This document shows, piece by piece, positions 61,239-64,000 of a stretch of DNA of 64,000 bases (position 1 is the first letter of the stretch; every line of letters begins with the position of its first letter). This DNA comes from Bradyrhizobium rifense (lineage in GTDB: Bacteria > Pseudomonadota > Alphaproteobacteria > Rhizobiales > Xanthobacteraceae): assembly GCF_008123425.1 (NCBI RefSeq), contig NZ_VSSS01000021.1:1-64000 (forward strand). The letters are read 5' to 3'. Made by a program: the position numbers and the translations under genes. Under the pieces are notes generated by a model that was given only the letters and a program-made list of their open reading frames with translations, did no database searches and was not told the DNA's origin.

Positions 61239-61643
61239 TCACCAATGATCATGCCAGCGGTGTCGCACAACCGGATATCCGCCGCCGTAATATGCGTATG
61301 CCGGCCTCACGACCCGACGATACCGGTAGCCGTAGGACACCGGCGCCGAATAGTAGGTCCTGGTGGCATAGCCTCCCCAGCGATAGGGCGCATCGTATCC
61401 GTCGTCGTAAGCGTATGGCCCGCCGTAATACCCGGCGCCGTAGTAGCCTGGGCCGCCGTAGTAGCCCGGGCCCCAGCCGTACGCCGAAGAGGCCACGCCG
61501 CCGATCACCGCACCCGCGATAAGTCCGCCTGCGATGCCCGGACCCCACCCACCTCGCCAATGGGCTTCGGCCGGCGAGGTCGTTGCGACCGAGCCGACGC
61601 CAAGAGCGCCGACCATGGCCGCCACCATTGCAATCTTCTTCAT
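61239..61643 (-). CDS. Glycine/tyrosine-rich secreted protein
   Basis: A 134-residue protein with a signal peptide (MKKIAMVAAMVGALGVGSVA, cleavage near AEA-HW), a glycine-zipper segment (GPGIAGGLIAGAVIGGVAS) and a repeat-rich Gly/Tyr/Pro part (YGGPGYYGAGYYGGPYAYDD). It is the BA14K/glycine-tyrosine-rich type of small secreted protein seen in rhizobia. The C-terminus is basic with His/Trp (RHRWHDHW). A GCAAC-N16-CGTT sequence just upstream is one mismatch from an EcfG site. Confidence 0.8.
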   Translation of the reverse strand: MKKIAMVAAMVGALGVGSVATTSPAEAHWRGGWGPGIAGGLIAGAVIGGVASSAYGWGPGYYGGPGYYGAGYYGGPYAYDDGYDAPYRWGGYATRTYYSAPVSYGYRYRRVVRPAYAYYGGGYPVVRHRWHDHW

Positions 61644-61859
61644 CGAGATTCTCCTTTCCTATCCTACCTGCCCGACGAACAACGGGAAAAAGCGGCAATG
61701 GTTGCCCAATCGTCTTGAAAGGAAGAGCCATAAGGAGGAGCATCCGATGCGTGGGCCTGACCCCGCGGTGCCGTCACCGCGGAGAGGTGAACAGGAATTA
61801 GACTTTGACGCATGGACGGTGCCGTCTACTCGACGTGGCGCTTGGCGGGGAGCCGGAAC

Positions 61860-62264
61860 GTGAACTTCCAGGTGACCGTGCTGAAGATCCTGGTGAGCTA
61901 TCCCGATGGCTTCGCGCTCATGGCCGACCTCAAGCGCGATATGGTGATCCTTGCCACCAGCGGCCGGGACTGGGCCGACCGCACCAAGCGCTTGGCGGCG
62001 CGCATGCCCAATCTGGACATCTTCTCGCAAGGGCTGGTCGAGCGATCGAACGGCGGGTGGCGCATCACCGAAAAGGGACGCTCGATCCTCGCCACCATGG
62101 AAGCCCGGCCTTCCGGGGAGGCGACCCGCGGCGATTCTGGCGGAGTCGAAGTGCCACCTGCGGGCTCCGGGCCCCGGCTTCCGGCCTCCGTACGCCTTGG
62201 CCGAACCAATCGTCGCCAACGTCGCCGAGCCGCCCGAGAGCGAGCCCGCGCCAAAGCTTCCTAA
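61860..62264 (+). CDS. Small conserved protein with winged-helix-like core
   Basis: A 134-residue frame from a GTG with GGAG at seven bases. NFQVTVLKILVSYPDGFALM, ADLKRDMVILATSGRDWADR, MPNLDIFSQGLVERSNGGWR and ITEKGRSILATMEARP form a conserved core (recalled family with the pattern ILVSYPDGFA and WRITEKG); the last part looks like a winged helix. After ARP the tail is Arg-rich and unlike the family, so the 3' end may be altered. Function unknown. Confidence 0.72.
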   Translation: MNFQVTVLKILVSYPDGFALMADLKRDMVILATSGRDWADRTKRLAARMPNLDIFSQGLVERSNGGWRITEKGRSILATMEARPSGEATRGDSGGVEVPPAGSGPRLPASVRLGRTNRRQRRRAARERARAKAS

Positions 62265-62312
62265 TCCTTTCCAGTCGTCGGCAGTAGTCGCGTCCCAAAC
62301 GCAGACAGAAAA

Positions 62313-62340
62313 ACGGCCCGTCCGATGTGGGGCGGGCCGT
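62313..62340 (-). terminator. Rho-independent terminator on the minus strand
   Basis: Stem ACGGCCCG and CGGGCCGT (62313-62320 and 62333-62340). On the minus strand the stem is followed by five T (complement of A at 62309-62313). It lies about 20 bp downstream of the stop of the tiny gene at 62362-62442. Confidence 0.72.
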
Positions 62341-62361
62341 TCGATCGAGAAGCTCACTCGC

Positions 62362-62442
62362 TCAATGCATGTGAACTAACCAATAGCCTGCGCCGCCGAC
62401 GACGATGACGGCGGGCACGGCCCACAACAGCAATACTGGCAT
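62362..62442 (-). CDS. 26-residue single-pass membrane protein
   Basis: Starts MPVLLLWAVPAVIVVGGAGY and ends WLVHMH: almost the whole chain is one membrane segment. AGAAGGA lies six bases before the ATG, and a rho-independent terminator follows 20 bp after the stop, which together give strong support for a gene this short. It resembles recalled very small membrane proteins of this group. Function unknown; missed by length filters. Confidence 0.55.
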   Translation of the reverse strand: MPVLLLWAVPAVIVVGGAGYWLVHMH

Positions 62443-62496
62443 ATTATCCTTCTCCAGATATTGAATCACAGTCCGTTGGACTATCCGGCTCCGGCA

Positions 62497-62724
62497 TTAC
62501 TGCTCGGTGCAGACCTTGGTGGTCTTAACGGCGGACTCGGCCTCGGTCTTGGTCTTGTAGACGCCGTCGCCTACTACGGTCGTGGTGGTCGTGGTCGGCT
62601 TGGTGTCCACGACGGTGCACTTCTTGGTCGTGGCATCCCGCACGACGTAGAATTCGGCGGCGCTGGCGACCTGTGTGCCGAGAGCGAAGGCGGCAAGAGC
62701 GCCGCAGACGATAAGCTTCCTCAT
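62497..62724 (-). CDS. Small secreted protein with Thr-rich centre
   Basis: A 75-residue protein with a signal peptide (MRKLIVCGALAAFALGTQVA, cleavage near ASA-AEF). The mature part reads FYVVRDATTKKCTVVDTKPT with a run of Thr, then VYKTKTEAESAVKTTKVC. Two cysteines could form a disulphide. Recalled as a small conserved envelope protein. The start at 62724 is preferred over 62730 because GGAGG is eight bases before it. A GGAAC-N16-GGTT site lies upstream. Confidence 0.75.
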   Translation of the reverse strand: MRKLIVCGALAAFALGTQVASAAEFYVVRDATTKKCTVVDTKPTTTTTTVVGDGVYKTKTEAESAVKTTKVCTEQ

Positions 62725-62761
62725 GTCCATTTCCTCCAGTGACTTTGAAGTAGTCATCGCC

Positions 62762-62786
62762 AACCAAAAATACTTGCAAAAGTTCC
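62762..62786 (-). promoter_or_regulatory. EcfG-type promoter-like site (GGAAC-N16-GGTT)
   Basis: On the minus strand, GGAAC (62786-62782), a 16-nt spacer and GGTT (62765-62762), 38 nt before the ATG at 62724. Confidence 0.45.
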
Positions 62787-62807
62787 TGTTTTTCCCGGTT
62801 CGATCTC

Positions 62808-62994
62808 CCCAGATTGGGCTTCGCGGGCGACGTCGCCATTCTGCCGGCCGGCACGGGGCATCAGTGTCTGTCGGCGGAGGAGGACTTCCTCGTCGTCGGC
62901 GCCTACCCGCCCGTCGGCATATACGACGAGTGTACGGAGGTCGAAGATCGCCCAAAAGCTTTAAGGACAATTCCGAAGGTGCCGGTGCCGCGGC
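62808..62994 (+). pseudogene. 5'-truncated cupin gene fragment
   Basis: The end of a cupin barrel survives: [40 protein letters not shown] and [12 protein letters not shown]. The family usually has HxH-type metal ligands before this point, which are absent. The fragment merges with DUF3147 sequence on the other side, with no separate stop, so both sides have lost DNA. No start codon belongs to it. Confidence 0.65.
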
Positions 62995-63001
62995 CTTCGC
63001 G

Positions 63002-63292
63002 ATGCTTGGCGACATGCTGAGGCCCAAGAGCTTCGCCGGCCTGTTCGGGGCCGCGCCCTCGGTCGCGCTGGCCACTCTCGGCATGGCGATCTACCAGCAC
63101 GGCCAATCTTATGCGGCCGCCCAGACCCTCTCGATGATGGCCGGTGCGATAGCGCTCGGGATCTACAGCGCCGTCGTCTGCCAGCTCTTGATTCGAGCGC
63201 GCATGCGTGCGCTTCCCGCCACGCTGCTGTCGCTCGTCGTGTGGCTCGCCGCGGCCTTCTGCCTGTGGGCGGGCGCGGGAGGTCAGGCATGA
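63002..63292 (+). CDS. DUF3147 membrane protein (5' end probably truncated)
   Basis: About 96 residues with [40 protein letters not shown] and [20 protein letters not shown], three membrane segments. In the recalled DUF3147 family an N-terminal membrane segment precedes the LxPKxFAGLF motif; here it is replaced by the cupin remnant, so an internal ATG at 63002 may be used as the start. The stop overlaps the ATG of the next gene (ATGA), so the two are coupled. Activity uncertain. Confidence 0.6.
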   Translation: MLGDMLRPKSFAGLFGAAPSVALATLGMAIYQHGQSYAAAQTLSMMAGAIALGIYSAVVCQLLIRARMRALPATLLSLVVWLAAAFCLWAGAGGQA

Positions 63293-63777
63293 GTACGCCG
63301 ATCGAACTCTCGCCGTCGTCACTCCGGGAGGGGCGATGGTACGAGTATGTGGTGCGCTTCGTGCTGGGCGGCGCGGCGACGGTCTTCACCGGCCTGGTCA
63401 GCGGTTGGTACGGGGCTTCGATCGGCGGGCTTTTCCTGGCCTTGCCAGCGATCTTCTGCGCCAGCGCCACGCTCATCGAAAAACATGAGATCCGCCGCAA
63501 GCGGGAGGCCGGTCTCGATGGCAAGCGGCGAGGACAACAGGCCGCAGCACTGGACGCCGCCGGCGCCGCGCTCGGAGCGCTGGGTATGCTGGCGTTCGCC
63601 GGAGTCTTCTCGCTGCTGGTCCAACAAAGCGTCGCCGGCGCATTTGCGGGCGCCTCGCTGGCGTGGCTGGCGGTATCGGTCGCGGCCTGGTTCGCGCGAC
63701 GCAAGGCGAGGTTTTCCCGGAGCTTGCCCGTACAAGAGAAGGGCCGGCCCGCCATACGGCGCAACCGGCCCTTCTGA
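63289..63777 (+). CDS. DUF3147 family membrane protein
   Basis: A 162-residue protein with four hydrophobic segments (YEYVVRFVLGGAATVFTGLV, GLFLALPAIFCASATLIEKH, ALGALGMLAFAGVFSLLVQQ and ASLAWLAVSVAAWFA). The loop HEIRRKREAGLDGKRRGQQA with an AAALDAAGAALG continuation is typical of DUF3147 partners. GGGAGG before the ATG, which overlaps the stop of the truncated relative. The last codons fall in an 11-bp inverted repeat. Function unknown; often found in stress-induced clusters. Confidence 0.8.
   Translation: MSTPIELSPSSLREGRWYEYVVRFVLGGAATVFTGLVSGWYGASIGGLFLALPAIFCASATLIEKHEIRRKREAGLDGKRRGQQAAALDAAGAALGALGMLAFAGVFSLLVQQSVAGAFAGASLAWLAVSVAAWFARRKARFSRSLPVQEKGRPAIRRNRPF
63737..63775. terminator. 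Inverted repeat at the end of the DUF3147 gene
   Basis: AGAAGGGCCGG (63737-63747) and its exact complement (63765-63775), the right arm coding the last residues of the protein. It could end transcription of this gene or of the convergent DUF892 gene. No T run follows on the plus strand. Confidence 0.5.
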
Positions 63778-63790
63778 GGTTGGTCAGCCG

Positions 63791-64000
63791 TCAGGCTGCG
63801 TCGGAGGCCTTGGCGTTGACGCCCTTGCGCAGCGCCACCGTGTTGAGCTTGGTGTTGGCCGCCTTTTCTTCGTTCAGATTGGTCGTCAGGAAGCGCACGA
63901 TCTCGTCGTGGCCGAGCTCTTCGGCCCAGGCGATCAGCGTCCCGTAGCGGCACATCTCATAGTGCTCGACCGCCTGCGCGTTTGCGACGATGGCAGCGTC
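63791..64000 (-). CDS. DUF892 (YciE/YciF-like) ferritin-fold protein, partial
   Basis: The C-terminal 69 residues of a ferritin-like protein on the minus strand, continuing past the window edge: AQAVEHYEMCRYGTLIAWAE, ELGHDEIVRFLTTNLNEEKA and TKLNTVALRKGVNA. These match the recalled DUF892/YciE family, in which the EHYExxRYGTL helix belongs to a di-iron-like four-helix bundle. Such genes are typical of general stress clusters. Only the 3' part is visible; the start lies outside the window. Confidence 0.85.
   Translation of the reverse strand, partial: DAAIVANAQAVEHYEMCRYGTLIAWAEELGHDEIVRFLTTNLNEEKAANTKLNTVALRKGVNAKASDAA

Noticed and set aside
1..64000. CRISPR arrays, tRNA and rRNA genes
   Set aside because: No regularly spaced direct repeats, no cloverleaf-like sequence with a plausible acceptor/T-arm and no rRNA motifs were recognised by reading; a covariance-model scan would be the decisive test.

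Overview
The window looks like chromosomal DNA of an alphaproteobacterium of the Bradyrhizobium/Rhodopseudomonas type (Nitrobacteraceae). This is inferred from recalled families, not from a search. The pointers are high-GC codon use, many small conserved proteins typical of that group, an Omp25-like beta-barrel, PF04392-type solute-binding protein, GGAAC-N16-NGTT promoter-like sites of the EcfG general stress type, and degenerate intergenic repeats.

Region 1 (1-6.3 kb) is a mobile-element scar. Base 1 is the first base of a complete IS66-family element (1-2580, three intact genes, 22-bp imperfect ends). It abuts a 3' gene remnant and several small genes. Next comes the left end of a second, different IS66-type element (4569 to about 4812), cut off at a joint with a 5'-truncated VirB11 ATPase that reads in frame into a 3'-truncated VirD4 coupling protein.

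Region 2 (6.5-36 kb) is an intact exopolysaccharide (EPS) locus, transcribed in blocks from both strands. It has a priming sugar transferase (33952-35373), glycosyltransferases (three: 6492, 14413, 22922), a Wzx flippase (27259), a Wzy-like polymerase (7728), an outer-membrane export protein (9439) and a Wzz/BY-kinase co-polymerase (10764). Sugar modification is represented by an asparagine-synthase-like amidotransferase, a two-domain dehydrogenase, a heparinase-like protein, a GDP-mannose/UDP-glucose dehydrogenase, a GMC oxidoreductase with an aldo/keto reductase, two FkbM methyltransferases, another methyltransferase and an acyltransferase 3. A beta-helix (pectate-lyase-like) exported protein and a Crp/Fnr-type regulator are also embedded. 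Together these suggest a Wzx/Wzy-dependent polymer with uronic acids, some possibly amidated, methylated or acylated.

Region 3 (36-48 kb) holds small conserved proteins and decayed genes: a frameshifted glycine-rich secreted protein, an enoyl-CoA hydratase with an internal deletion, and an alpha/beta-hydrolase (cyclase-type) remnant. It also has a divergent TetR/NAD-epimerase pair with palindromic operators, an ABC solute-binding protein whose 3' end lies in a 63-nt repeat, and an outer-membrane beta-barrel.

Region 4 (48-64 kb) looks like a stress/envelope island of small secreted or membrane proteins. It includes two TAXI-type binding proteins with unusual C-terminal membrane anchors (one frameshifted), a DUF4239-like membrane protein, an AI-2E-type permease, a PRC-barrel protein, a NarL-type response regulator with a frameshifted histidine kinase, a DUF3147 pair and a partial DUF892 (YciE/YciF-like) gene. 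Several genes have GGAAC-N16-NGTT sites upstream. Apparent frameshifts cluster between 38 and 60 kb, whereas the EPS locus has none; real decay and sequencing error cannot be separated here. No rRNA, tRNA or CRISPR array was recognised.
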